The notes under the pieces are model-generated. The model worked only from the letters and a program-made list of their open reading frames with translations, was not told the origin of the DNA and did no database searches. Shown here in pieces: positions 33,952 to 43,456 of a stretch of 64,000 nt of DNA (position 1 is its first letter; each line of letters begins with the position of its first letter). The position numbers and the translations under genes are program-made. Source of the stretch: Bin5 sp965204525 (GTDB lineage: Bacteria; Chloroflexota; Anaerolineae; Caldilineales; Caldilineaceae); assembly GCA_965204525.1 (NCBI GenBank), contig OZ241994.1:1240001-1304000 (forward strand), given 5' to 3'.

Positions 33952-35703
33952 CTATTCGGTCGCCGGATTCTGAACGATCTTGTAGACAGCACCATCTGCG
34001 TAGCCTGTGACATACAGGTTCCCCTCTTCATCTTCGCCGATACTGCTGATGGGGACTGAACCTGGCACGATCAGTTCGGCCAGCCAGGGTTGGTGTGCGG
34101 CCTGACTCTCTGCGGGACCCTCGGCGTTATCTTCCCGTGTGATGCTCCAGATGTCCCCTCTGCAAAAGTCGGCAAAAACAAAGCGGCCGGTCAGTTGCGG
34201 AAGGGCGGAACCTCTATAGACGGCGCCGCCTACGATGGAACAGCCACGGGTGTGGTCGTATTCGGCTACCGGCAGCTCAAAGATCTTAGCCTCGCGGCAG
34301 GGAATGGGAAGGTCGGGAAACCGCATACATCTGGTGCCTTCGATGGTGGGCCATCCGTAGTTCTGGCCTCCGGGGCTGGAGGTCGGCACGTAGTTCAGTT
34401 CTTCGCGATCATTGTGTCCTGCGTCAGGCAGGTAGAGTTCGCCGGTCTGCTGGTCAAATGCGAATCCCCAAGGGTTTCGCAGGCCGAGCGCCCAGATCTC
34501 GTCGCGGAAGCTTTCGTTCGCAACGAAGGGATTGCCGGGGGGGATTGCATAGGGTTCGACTCCAGATTCCACGTCGATTCGCAGGATTTTCCCCAGCAGC
34601 TGTTTCGGGTCTTGAGAGAAGTGGACAGGGGGACCATCGCTTCCCCCGTCTCCCATTCCGACGTACAGGTAACCGTCGCGAGGGCCAAAAGCAAGGCGGC
34701 CTCCGTTATGGACAACGTGCGGCTGATCGACAATGAGAAGGATTTCTTCACTGGCCGGATCTGCGACGTCAGCGCCATCAGTCGTGGTGAAGCGGCTGAT
34801 GACGGTGTCGTCGTTGCTATTCGAATAGCTCAGATAGAACCGTTGACTGGTGTGAAAAGCTGGCGGAAAGGCGACGTTGAAGAGACCGCGTTCCTCACAG
34901 CAGTTTACTCGATTCGAGATATCGAGAAAGAGGGTATCATTGGCCACTCCATTCTTGACGATATTGATGCGTCCCTTCTGCTCAACCACGAAGATCCGGC
35001 CGCTGCCGTCGCCGGCATGGGTAACCTGCACCGGCAGCACGAGCTCGTCCAGGATCTTTTCGAGCTGCATCGGGGGATGCGTCTCACTTTCGTTTTGAAG
35101 AGAATGGGGCGAACCATAGATTCCCACTTCCCTCCAAGCGACCCAACTGGGGCTATCGAGGGTTTGAATGAGAATCTCTTTTATGGAACGCGGGGGATTC
35201 ATCTCTATCGTAAGTGTCTGCCCGTCCTCCGTGTATATTTCGGAAAGGTGTCGGAATCGCGTACGCACGCCCGAACCGTTGTCGACCCACAAGATATGGG
35301 TGGTGGGTCCAGGAGGAACCTGGGCAACGACCAGCTCTATCCGCTCCACAAGATACAGGCCATCCAAGGCTATCGAAATCCACTGTGCGGGAAAGTTCTG
35401 CGAGTTCCAGACGGTTTCGGGATCTCCGTCGGTGGCGAAATGTACCGAATCTTCTCCTGACGAGACGCGTTCTGTTGCCAGCAGAGCGACATTTGGACTC
35501 TCAGGCGTCGATGCTGGAGACGTCACGGGCGTTGGCGTGGCTGTGGAGGGGACTCTGGGAGGGACTGTTGGAGTTGCGGTTTGGGCAGGCTGCTGGTTGA
35601 CTGTGGGTGCCGCGGTGGGTTGTTCAGTCTCCGAACGAGCTGCGCAGGAGGTCAAGATTATTAGTGTAAGAAGCAGGGTTGTCAAGGCGACGGCGATTCT
35701 CAT
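33952..35703 (-). CDS. PQQ-dependent sugar dehydrogenase-like lipoprotein with discoidin-like domain (module 4)
   Basis: 583 residues. Sec lipoprotein signal with lipobox ILTSC, Cys20, then a Pro/Thr-rich linker. Residues 71-200 resemble an F5/8 type C (discoidin) sandwich: NVALLATERVSSGED...ATDGDPETVWNS...WVAWREVGIYG. Residues 210-583 are a six-bladed propeller of the soluble glucose/aldose dehydrogenase type: HVVHNGGRLAFG with His332 as the probable catalytic base, LRNPWGFAFD, and LPVAEYDHTRGCSIVGG near the end. A vicinal Cys pair (268-269) is shared by all four copies. It would oxidise sugars outside the membrane if PQQ is available. The start at 35703 is chosen for the signal peptide. Confidence 0.85.
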   Translation of the reverse strand: MRIAVALTTLLLTLIILTSCAARSETEQPTAAPTVNQQPAQTATPTVPPRVPSTATPTPVTSPASTPESPNVALLATERVSSGEDSVHFATDGDPETVWNSQNFPAQWISIALDGLYLVERIELVVAQVPPGPTTHILWVDNGSGVRTRFRHLSEIYTEDGQTLTIEMNPPRSIKEILIQTLDSPSWVAWREVGIYGSPHSLQNESETHPPMQLEKILDELVLPVQVTHAGDGSGRIFVVEQKGRINIVKNGVANDTLFLDISNRVNCCEERGLFNVAFPPAFHTSQRFYLSYSNSNDDTVISRFTTTDGADVADPASEEILLIVDQPHVVHNGGRLAFGPRDGYLYVGMGDGGSDGPPVHFSQDPKQLLGKILRIDVESGVEPYAIPPGNPFVANESFRDEIWALGLRNPWGFAFDQQTGELYLPDAGHNDREELNYVPTSSPGGQNYGWPTIEGTRCMRFPDLPIPCREAKIFELPVAEYDHTRGCSIVGGAVYRGSALPQLTGRFVFADFCRGDIWSITREDNAEGPAESQAAHQPWLAELIVPGSVPISSIGEDEEGNLYVTGYADGAVYKIVQNPATE

Positions 35704-35818
35704 GGGCGGCTCATCAGCTGGGATCAATACATGTCACTCTTGAATACTCGGCTGACCGATGATAGTACAAGGATGCGGAACGGAAAGTGCTTTCGACCCA
35801 ACCATGCAGGTCGTCGGT

Positions 35819-38800
35819 CTATCTCGCCGTGATCAAGAAGATTGTACCATTCTGGTATCCGGCGGCGTAGACGTTGCCTTCTTCGTCTTCGCCGATGCTG
35901 CTGACAGGGAAGCCGGCGTTGGCGAGGAGGGAACTGTGCCACATACCTTCTGCGCTTTCGGTCGCGGCATCTGCGGTTCGCCTGAGTCCCCAAATGTCAC
36001 CTCGACAGAAATCGGCGAAAAGGAACAGACCATCGAGTGCGGTGGAGGCAGGTCCCCGGGAGACTGCCCCGCCAACGATTGCGCAGCCGCGAGAATGGTC
36101 GTATTCGGCAACGGGAAGAGTCAAACCTTCGGCGCTGCAGACGAGGGAATCATGTTCGAAGCAGATGTTTCCTTCCATGACGGCCCAGCCGTAGTTCCTG
36201 CCAGCCGGGCTGTCCGCAGGCTGATAGTTTACCTCCTCCCGCAAACTGCCCCCCACATCAGGAATGAAGAGATCTCCGGTAAGTCGATCAAAGGCAAAAC
36301 CCCAGGGATTGCGCAGACCCAGCGCCCAGATCTCGTCGCGAACCTTTTCTGAACGGGTATAGGGATTGTCAATTGGGACGGCGTAGGGTTCGGCGCCGGA
36401 CTCCACATCGATGCGCAGGATTTTCCCGAGTAACGTGTCAGTTCTCTGTGCCATGTTGTCGGGATCGCGGAAAGTGCCGCCGTCCCCGCTGCCGATATAG
36501 AGGTAGCCGTCCCGGGGACCGAAGGCAAGGTGGCCGCCGTTGTGAACTTTATAGGGTTGGGTGATTTTCAGCAGGAATTCTTCGCTGTCAGATACCGCCC
36601 TATCCGGGTCGTCCGACGTCTTGAAACGGCTGACAACTGTATCGCCGTCCAGGTTGGAGTAGCTCACATAGAAGTGCTGGCTGTCGGCATAGAGTGGTGG
36701 GAAAGCAAGACCGAACAGACCCTGTTCGCCGCAGCAGACAACGCGTTCCGATATATCAAGGAAGGGGGCGTCCTGGAGGTGACCTCCCTTGATGATCCTG
36801 ATGCGTCCCTTTTGCTCGACCACAAATATGCGGCCGCTCCCGTCACCCGCGTGTGAGACAAGGACAGGAAGATTCAAGCCATTGGCGATCTCTTCAAGCC
36901 TGACCTGAGGTGCAGTGAATTCAGGTCTCGTGGTTTTGACAGGAGTTCCGAACACCTTTACTTCCCGCCATGCGACATCCTCTGAACCCTGCAAGGAGAG
37001 CACCAGGACTTCATTTGCCATCTGTGGTGGATCAATAGGGATTGCCAGTGTCTTTTCTCTGGCGGGACGGACATCGTTGAGCCGCGTAAAAAGCGTGCGA
37101 GTTCCGGAGCCATTGCCCAACCAGACTTCAAGGGTAACTGGCGCATTACCGTACTGCGAGAAATCCAACTCTATCTGATCAACTAGGTAGAGGTCTTCCA
37201 GGATGACCGAGTACCACTGTGGCGGGGGCTGTTTTGCATCCCAGTCGGTCGCCGGATCGCCGTCGATCGCGAACGCAATGGTAGCGGGTTCGGACGAGGC
37301 CCGGCCCGAACCCTGGAGGGCAACATTCTTACGAATCGCGGTTACGTTCGGGTCGGCTGAAGATCTTTCGACGAGTGAATAGAGGACACCATCCTGGAAA
37401 CTGGTCACATACACGTTGCCGTCCTGGTCCTGGCCAATGCTGCTAATAGAAATCGGTGCGTTTATCAGCAGCGTACTCTGCCACCCGTCTTGCTCCTCCC
37501 GGTCCGGCCTTCTCAGTCCCCAGAGGCGACCACTGCAAAAGTCGGCATAGAGAAACAGTCCTTGCATGGCTGGGGAACCTGGGCCGCGGAAGACGACGCC
37601 TCCTGAGACGGAACATCCAAGGGAGTGGTCATATTCGGCAACAGGCAAGGTAAGGCCTTCGACGCTACAGGGCACGACAAAATTGTCGAAACAGAGATTT
37701 CCTTCCATTTTGAACCAGCCGTAGTCTTCTCCCCCGACGCTGGTTGCCGGCTGAAAGTTAATTTCTTCGCGACGTCGGTTCCCCGAATCGGGTATGAAGA
37801 GATCCCCTGTAGCCAAATCAAAGGCGAAATTGCCAGGGTTGCGAAGGCCCACGGCCCAGATCTCGTCGCGAAATCCTTCTGCCTGGATGAAGGGATTGCT
37901 GTCGGGAACGCGGTACGGTTTTGTGCCGGATTCCACATCGATGCGCAGCAGCTTGCTGAGCAGGGTGTCCGAGTCCAGCGCCGGATTGTCGGGATAGCTG
38001 AAAGAACCTCCATCTCCGCTGGAGATGTAGAGAAAACCATCTCTTGGACCAAAAGCCATACTGCCGCCATTGTGGTGTTCAGCGGGTTGCTCGATGGTAA
38101 GCACGACCTCCTCGCTGTCGGGGTCAGCTCTGTCGGCGTTTTCGGTGGTCTTGAAGCGACTGATGACGGTATGGCCGGCGGCGTTGGTATAGCTTACGTA
38201 GAAATAATTCTTTTCGGCATAGGAGGGTGGAAAGGCCATGTCGATCAGTCCGCGATGCGCGCAGCAGCGGACACGGTCGGTTATGTCGAGAAAGGGAACA
38301 GTAAGGGCGGAACCATTTCTGACGATGTGGATGCGGCCCATCTTCTCTGCTACGAATAGACGCCCTGTGTTGTCGCCGGCGTGTGTAACCCGTACGGGCA
38401 GCTCCAGACCAAGAGCGACAGGTTGAAGGGTCAGACGGGGGGCGTTGTCGGCGGCCAGAGGGTCGATTACAGGTTGACCGAACACCCTTACTTCGCGCCA
38501 GGCTACCCAACTTGGGCTTTGAAGAGTGAGGATGAAGACCTCGCTCACGATTTGGGGCGGGTCCAACTCCACGTTCAGGATTTGCCCGTCGGAGGTTGGC
38601 ACGTTTGTGAGGCGTCGGAACAGAGTCCTACTACCGGAACCGTTGTCCAGCCACAGCTCATGAGACGTCGGACCGGCCGGCGCCTGCGTGATCACCATTT
38701 GAATTCTGTCGACGCGATAGAGATCGTCGAGAAGGACTGAGAACCACTGGGGAGCGGGTTGTTGTGAGCTCCAGACCGTGTCGTTGTCGCCGTCAATTGC

Positions 38801-39145
38801 GAGGATGGCGGTCTCGGCATCTACTCTTAACAGGCCGGTCTGGTCTCTCGCAGAAGCGGTAGCAAAACCGAGTGGGGCGACATTTTCTCCGATGGGAGGC
38901 GTTCCGAAAGGGGAGGCAGTCCATTGGGATCCCGGAGAAAGGGAAACCGTCAGACTGGCAATCTCCGAAGGTGATTGATGGGACCGGCTCTGTGCCGACC
39001 CGCATGCCGCTGCGAGAGTGATAGACAGGCCCAGTATTGTCAGGCCAAAACACCTCTTAAAAGAAGTGCCGCAGTATCTTGCATCGGGATTGTGACTGAA
39101 CAGCTTCAAGGCTTCTTTGATGGATTCCTGAATGTGGGCAAGCAT
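35819..39145 (-). CDS. Double-module discoidin-PQQ sugar dehydrogenase-like lipoprotein (modules 2 and 3)
   Basis: 1108 residues, about twice the family length. After a signal with lipobox LAAAC (Cys48; long N-region, so the true start could be later) come discoidin-like domain, propeller, second discoidin-like domain (KNVALQGSGRASS...ATDWDAKQ) and second propeller. Both propellers keep HNGG (HHNGGS, VHNGGH), the vicinal CC pair and LPVAEYDH. Small changes in the first propeller (LRNPGNFAFD, HHNGGS) might alter activity. The gene starts 11 bases after the preceding dehydrogenase stop. No clear ribosome binding site precedes the ATG at 39145, which suggests coupled translation. Confidence 0.85.
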   Translation of the reverse strand: MLAHIQESIKEALKLFSHNPDARYCGTSFKRCFGLTILGLSITLAAACGSAQSRSHQSPSEIASLTVSLSPGSQWTASPFGTPPIGENVAPLGFATASARDQTGLLRVDAETAILAIDGDNDTVWSSQQPAPQWFSVLLDDLYRVDRIQMVITQAPAGPTSHELWLDNGSGSRTLFRRLTNVPTSDGQILNVELDPPQIVSEVFILTLQSPSWVAWREVRVFGQPVIDPLAADNAPRLTLQPVALGLELPVRVTHAGDNTGRLFVAEKMGRIHIVRNGSALTVPFLDITDRVRCCAHRGLIDMAFPPSYAEKNYFYVSYTNAAGHTVISRFKTTENADRADPDSEEVVLTIEQPAEHHNGGSMAFGPRDGFLYISSGDGGSFSYPDNPALDSDTLLSKLLRIDVESGTKPYRVPDSNPFIQAEGFRDEIWAVGLRNPGNFAFDLATGDLFIPDSGNRRREEINFQPATSVGGEDYGWFKMEGNLCFDNFVVPCSVEGLTLPVAEYDHSLGCSVSGGVVFRGPGSPAMQGLFLYADFCSGRLWGLRRPDREEQDGWQSTLLINAPISISSIGQDQDGNVYVTSFQDGVLYSLVERSSADPNVTAIRKNVALQGSGRASSEPATIAFAIDGDPATDWDAKQPPPQWYSVILEDLYLVDQIELDFSQYGNAPVTLEVWLGNGSGTRTLFTRLNDVRPAREKTLAIPIDPPQMANEVLVLSLQGSEDVAWREVKVFGTPVKTTRPEFTAPQVRLEEIANGLNLPVLVSHAGDGSGRIFVVEQKGRIRIIKGGHLQDAPFLDISERVVCCGEQGLFGLAFPPLYADSQHFYVSYSNLDGDTVVSRFKTSDDPDRAVSDSEEFLLKITQPYKVHNGGHLAFGPRDGYLYIGSGDGGTFRDPDNMAQRTDTLLGKILRIDVESGAEPYAVPIDNPYTRSEKVRDEIWALGLRNPWGFAFDRLTGDLFIPDVGGSLREEVNYQPADSPAGRNYGWAVMEGNICFEHDSLVCSAEGLTLPVAEYDHSRGCAIVGGAVSRGPASTALDGLFLFADFCRGDIWGLRRTADAATESAEGMWHSSLLANAGFPVSSIGEDEEGNVYAAGYQNGTIFLITAR

Positions 39146-39156
39146 TGGATCGAGAG

Positions 39157-40923
39157 CTATCGCTCGGCGAGGATGAAGAGGACGCCGGCGTCTTCCGCGT
39201 GGCCGGTGAAGTAGACATTGCCCATTTCGTCGCTTCCTACGCTGCTTACGGGCATACCAGCCATGGCCAAGAGTGCGCTGCGCCATCTGATTTGGCCGTT
39301 GGGCTCTTCATCTCCTCCGAGTTGACTCAACCCCCAAATTCGGCCGGTACAGTAATCGGCGGCGATGAATTCACCCTGCAGGTCAGGGAACGCGTCACCG
39401 CTGTAGACGGCTCCTCCGACGATTGCGCATCCATGGGTACGGTCGTAGTCGGCCACTGGCAGGGTAAGGCCCTGCGCGCTGCATGTGAGAGTATCGTGTT
39501 CGAAGCAGATGCTTCCTTCCATAACGGGCCAGCCATAGTTCCGCCCACCGCGACTGCCTGCAGGCTGGTAGTTCACTTCCTCGCGCTTGTAGTTGCCCGT
39601 GTCCGGCAGATAGAGAGCGCCGCTACGTTTGTCAAAGGCGAATCCCCATGGATTGCGAAGGCCCAAGGCCCAAATCTCAGGCCGATACCCGGCAATGTTG
39701 ACGTAAGGATTGGAGGCAGGTATCCCGTAGGGGGATTCGTCTGACTCAACGTCGATGCGAAGCAGCTTGCCCAACAAGGTGTCGGTTGTTTGCCCGCGGT
39801 TATCGGGATCGCGGGGAAGGCCGCCGTCTCCGCTGCCGATATACAGAAAGCCGTCATGTGGACCGAATGCCAGGTGCCCGCCGTTGTGATTCTCGTGAGG
39901 CTGGTCAATGGTCAGGAGGAGTTCCTCGCTGCTCTCATTCGCTCGATTTGGGTCGTCGCTCGTGGTAAAGCGGCTAACTGTAGTGGCTCCATCGCTGTTC
40001 GTGTAACTCACGTAAAAGCGGCGAGAACTGGGATAGGTAGGGGGAAAGGCCAGCCCGAACAGGCCGCGTTCCCCGACGCAGCAGTTCACGCGCTCGGAGA
40101 TGTCAAGGAAAGGTTCGTTCCTTGCCACGCCGTCTTTGATGATGCGGATGCGTCCCGGTTGTTCGACAACGAAGATGCGTCCGCTGCCGTCGCCGGCATG
40201 CGTAACCCGGACAGGATATTGCAGCCCGGTGGCGACTTCGGCGACTGCAAATGGGAGTTCCTCCTCTTCCGATGCGGAGCTTTCAGGCTGCATGCCGAAA
40301 ACCCTGAATTCACGCCAGGCGACCCAACTTGGACTGTGAAGGGTGAGAATCAAGACTTCGTTCACAGACTGCGGGGGATCGACCGGAACGGCGAGGGTCT
40401 GGCCATCTTCGGTGTGGACATTGGACAGTCGTTTGTAGAATGTGCGCAGGCCGGACCCGTAGCCCAGCCATATCTCATGGGTCGTGGGGCCAGGGGGCGC
40501 CTGCGTGATTACCAGTTCCACTCTATCAACAATGTAGGTCTGGTCGAGGACGATGGCATACCACTGCGGGGCAGGCTGCTTTGAACTCCAGATCGTTTCG
40601 GTATCGTCGTCAATCGCCAAGTATGCTTCCTCGTCGACGACAAGGTGGTCTTCGGGCCCTCTGACGTAGGCGAGTCCGGATGCCAGAGGGGCGACATTCT
40701 CGCCAAGGGGAGGCTGAACCAGGTGTGCGGCATCTCTCGAGCGCCCCGGAGATACGGAAAAGGTCAGACTGGCTATCGACTCAGCCTCACCAGGGGATTC
40801 AGGGTCGGTTCGGGCGGAATCCAATGCAGTGGAATTGGAAGCTGAAGCGCAGGCGCTCAAAGTGAGAGTGAAGCAGACGATGAGGATTGACAGTTTACTG
40901 CCTGGTTTTACTTGGAAGTTCAT
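39157..40923 (-). CDS. PQQ-dependent sugar dehydrogenase-like lipoprotein with discoidin-like domain (module 1)
   Basis: 588 residues. Lipoprotein signal with lipobox TLSAC, Cys25. The discoidin-like domain starts with ENVAPLASGLAY near residue 75 and ends with WVAWREFRVFG; the propeller follows with HNGGHLAFGPHDG, LRNPWGFAFD, and LPVADYDRTHGCAIVGG. The vicinal CC pair is present. The ATG at 40923 is chosen over an in-frame ATG at 40965 because the signal peptide begins there. It lies 120 bases after the DppC-type permease gene, apparently in the same operon. Confidence 0.87.
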   Translation of the reverse strand: MNFQVKPGSKLSILIVCFTLTLSACASASNSTALDSARTDPESPGEAESIASLTFSVSPGRSRDAAHLVQPPLGENVAPLASGLAYVRGPEDHLVVDEEAYLAIDDDTETIWSSKQPAPQWYAIVLDQTYIVDRVELVITQAPPGPTTHEIWLGYGSGLRTFYKRLSNVHTEDGQTLAVPVDPPQSVNEVLILTLHSPSWVAWREFRVFGMQPESSASEEEELPFAVAEVATGLQYPVRVTHAGDGSGRIFVVEQPGRIRIIKDGVARNEPFLDISERVNCCVGERGLFGLAFPPTYPSSRRFYVSYTNSDGATTVSRFTTSDDPNRANESSEELLLTIDQPHENHNGGHLAFGPHDGFLYIGSGDGGLPRDPDNRGQTTDTLLGKLLRIDVESDESPYGIPASNPYVNIAGYRPEIWALGLRNPWGFAFDKRSGALYLPDTGNYKREEVNYQPAGSRGGRNYGWPVMEGSICFEHDTLTCSAQGLTLPVADYDRTHGCAIVGGAVYSGDAFPDLQGEFIAADYCTGRIWGLSQLGGDEEPNGQIRWRSALLAMAGMPVSSVGSDEMGNVYFTGHAEDAGVLFILAER

Positions 40924-41043
40924 GGTTGGCACTGCGTCCTGATGGGTCGCTTGCGATTCAGACACGGAATAGGGAGCAGAGGGCGCAGTTCAGAACGCCG
41001 GCGCGGCAACCGACTCCGTCCTTTTGCCACACATTTGCTTCGC

Positions 41044-42177
41044 TCACAGGGAATACGGATCGACGGCGTCGCGCAGGCCATCGCCGACAAAGTTGAAGGT
41101 GAGGACGGCGGCTATGACGAAGAAAGCGGGGATCAGGAGCCACGGCTGCTGCAGGAGGACGCTCACCAACTGGGCTTGCTTGAGGAGGGCGCCCCAACTG
41201 GTCTGAGGCGGCTGGATGCCGAGGCCGAGAAAGCTCAGGGCGGTTTCTGCGAGAATCATGCCGGGGATGGCGAGGGTGGCGACGACGATGATGTGGCTGA
41301 ATGCGTTGGGGAGCATGTGGCGGAAGATGATGCGGGCGTCGGACGCGCCCGCGGCTCTGGCCGCGAGCGTGTATTCCATCTCACGGAATGAGAGCACCTT
41401 GGCGCGGACCTGCCGCGCCAAGCCGGTCCATTCGATCAGGGAGAGGATAACGGAGATGGCGAAGAACCGCTGCAGCGGGGACCAGTTTGGCGGCATGGCT
41501 GCGGCCAACGCCGCCCAGAGGGGGATGGCAGGAAAAGACATCAGGAATTCGATGACGCGCTGGATCATCGTATCCAGCCCGCCGCCGTAGAAGCCAGAGA
41601 CTGTGCCAAGGGTGGCGCCGAAAATGATGGTCAGGATGACGCCGACCAGCCCGATTGTCAAAGATATCCTTGCTCCCATGAATACGCGAGCTACCATATC
41701 GTGGCCCAGATCGTCGCTGCCCAACAGATAGAATACTCCAGGAGCGTCGACCCCGTAGAGGTGTCGGTTAAACGGAATGAGCCCAAAGAGCTTGTATTCG
41801 TATCCCTCCACAAAGAACTTGATCGGATACTTTGCTTCATGGATCTCGCTATAAACAAAGCGAAAGGTGTCCATGTCGAGTTCGCTGTCCAGGCCGTAGA
41901 CAAAGGGGCGGAGGTGGAAGTTCCCTTGCTCGTCGCGAAAGCGGGGCAGCTGGGGAGGCACAAATACATAGTCTTCGTGGACTTCGGTATAGGGGACGGG
42001 GGCGATGAAGTCTGCAAAGAGGGCAGACGTGTAGAGAAGGAGAAGGATAACGCCGCCGCCGATGGCAAGCTTGTTGCGAAGAAAGCGGCGGCCGATCAGC
42101 CGGGCAGGTGAGATGGCCGTCGTCTGTCGGGCCTCTTCACTGGCAATAAGATTAACGGTTGAAGCGCTGGTCGCCAT
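41044..42177 (-). CDS. ABC transporter permease, DppC/OppC type
   Basis: 377 residues, longer than the usual 290-320 because of a loop of about 80 residues between span 1 and the GSDDLGHDMVARVFMGARIS segment (YVFVPPQLPRF...YEYKLFGLIPFNRH); long loops of this kind occur in OppC-like proteins. Entry motif RFLRNKLAIGGGVILL, EAA loop AARAAGASDARIIFRHMLPN. The ATG at 42177 follows the DppB stop by two bases. Confidence 0.93.
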   Translation of the reverse strand: MATSASTVNLIASEEARQTTAISPARLIGRRFLRNKLAIGGGVILLLLYTSALFADFIAPVPYTEVHEDYVFVPPQLPRFRDEQGNFHLRPFVYGLDSELDMDTFRFVYSEIHEAKYPIKFFVEGYEYKLFGLIPFNRHLYGVDAPGVFYLLGSDDLGHDMVARVFMGARISLTIGLVGVILTIIFGATLGTVSGFYGGGLDTMIQRVIEFLMSFPAIPLWAALAAAMPPNWSPLQRFFAISVILSLIEWTGLARQVRAKVLSFREMEYTLAARAAGASDARIIFRHMLPNAFSHIIVVATLAIPGMILAETALSFLGLGIQPPQTSWGALLKQAQLVSVLLQQPWLLIPAFFVIAAVLTFNFVGDGLRDAVDPYSL

Positions 42178-42179
42178 GG

Positions 42180-43163
42180 TCAAGTATAGCGGATGCGGGG
42201 ATCGATCCAGACGAGCAGGATATCGGCCAGGAAGTTGCCGATAACCAGGAGCCCTGCCAGAAATACGAGGAAGGTGCCGGCCAGATACATGTCCTGTTCG
42301 AGAAGGGCAGTGAAGTAGAGTGGTCCTGTTGTGGGCAGGCTCAGCACCATCGACACGATGGTTGCACCCGAGATGATTTGCGGTAGGCTGGTGCCGAGAA
42401 TCATTACAAGAGGATGGACGGCGTTACGCACTGCGTGGACGAGGATGACCCGCCGTTCGGGGAGACCCTTAGCGCGGGCGGAGGTGATGTAGGCGATTTT
42501 GAGAACATCGAGCAGGTTGCCGCGCATCATCCGGATCAGTCCGGCAGTGCCGGAGGTGCCGACCACCAGGACGGGGATCCACATATGTTTCAAGAGGTCC
42601 CACAGCTTGGCGAAATTCCAAGGGGCGTCCTGGTACTCTGGCGAAAAAAGTCCTCCTACAGATTGATCGAAGACCATGGCCGCGATGACCATGAAGATGA
42701 GAGCAAGGAGGAAGTTGGGGATTGAGAGACCGATCATGCCGACGGTCGTAAAGAAATGATCGCTGGCCTGGTACTGATGGGTGGCCGAATAGATGCCGAT
42801 GGGGATAGCGATCAGCCAAGTCACAATGAGTGTTGTGATTGAGATCAGCATCGTCAGGGTCAGCCGTTCCCAGATCAACTCGCTAACATCCTTATTATAG
42901 GCGAACGACCGGCCAAAGTCTCCCTGTACAAAGCCGGAAACCCACTTCCAGTACTGCACGTAGATCGGTTGATCGAGGCCGTACTGATTCACTATGGTTT
43001 CCAGCTGGCTTGCAGTGGTCGTTGTCCCCTGGGCTTCCAGTTGTTCGCGATAGACATCCAGGTAGGAGCCCGGCGGAAGGTTGATGATCACGAATCCCAC
43101 GATCGATACAAAGAACATCGTGACAAGCATATAGAGAAAGCGTGGGACGATAAATCCTTGCAA
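42180..43163 (-). CDS. ABC transporter permease, DppB/OppB type
   Basis: 327 residues. Span 1 at about 10-30, then NLPPGSYLDVYREQLEAQG and YGLDQPIYVQYWKWVSGFVQGDFG, a DppB signature. The EAA loop is at about 222-243 (ITSARAKGLPERRVILVHAVRNAVHP). It forms the membrane channel with the adjacent DppC-type protein for the binding protein encoded upstream. Confidence 0.93.
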   Translation of the reverse strand: MQGFIVPRFLYMLVTMFFVSIVGFVIINLPPGSYLDVYREQLEAQGTTTTASQLETIVNQYGLDQPIYVQYWKWVSGFVQGDFGRSFAYNKDVSELIWERLTLTMLISITTLIVTWLIAIPIGIYSATHQYQASDHFFTTVGMIGLSIPNFLLALIFMVIAAMVFDQSVGGLFSPEYQDAPWNFAKLWDLLKHMWIPVLVVGTSGTAGLIRMMRGNLLDVLKIAYITSARAKGLPERRVILVHAVRNAVHPLVMILGTSLPQIISGATIVSMVLSLPTTGPLYFTALLEQDMYLAGTFLVFLAGLLVIGNFLADILLVWIDPRIRYT

Positions 43164-43279
43164 AGGCGGCCTCCGACGGGCAGCTTGCTCTGGTTTTCTA
43201 CACGATCACAGTATACAGGAAAGGGGAGAATTGCACGCGTTCTCGCATTCACTCGAATAGGCGATAGATTGAACGTACG

Positions 43280-43316
43280 AGGGAGAGAGGAGCGCTGAAA
43301 CGCCTCCTCTCTCCCT
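43280..43316 (-). promoter_or_regulatory. Intercistronic hairpin after the second family-5 binding-protein gene
   Basis: 13-bp arms AGGGAGAGAGGAG / CTCCTCTCTCCCT with an additional GCG/CGC inner pairing and a short loop. It lies about 140 bases past the binding-protein stop and 115 before dppB. The GA-rich arm resembles that of the palindrome at 29471-29500. The rest of 43164-43456 holds nothing recognisable. Confidence 0.6.
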
Positions 43317-43456
43317 GTCCTTAAACTCGCTTACTGTACCGATTCTGTCCAGTAGAGAACTATGGTTCTCCTCTGTTGTACGGCCGCGAAACGGATCGGA
43401 AGTAGCTCCAACCGCTGCGTGTGCAGTGGGACAGATATGCGGCAACCGGTCCTATC

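Larger units (their letters stand above)
33952..40923 (-). repeat. Tandem array of four discoidin-PQQ dehydrogenase modules in three genes
   Basis: The same roughly 530-residue unit occurs four times: once in the gene at 39157-40923, twice in the gene at 35819-39145 and once at 33952-35703. Each unit has the discoidin-like domain, the CC pair, the HNGG motif, LRNP and AEYDH. Only the three genes carry signal sequences, so one fusion lost its internal signal. This points to local duplication followed by fusion. Confidence 0.8.

Noticed and set aside
34090..35460. 456-residue plus-strand frame opposite a PQQ dehydrogenase gene
   Set aside because: Antisense shadow; similar shadows recur opposite each repeat module, as expected from duplicated sense sequence.
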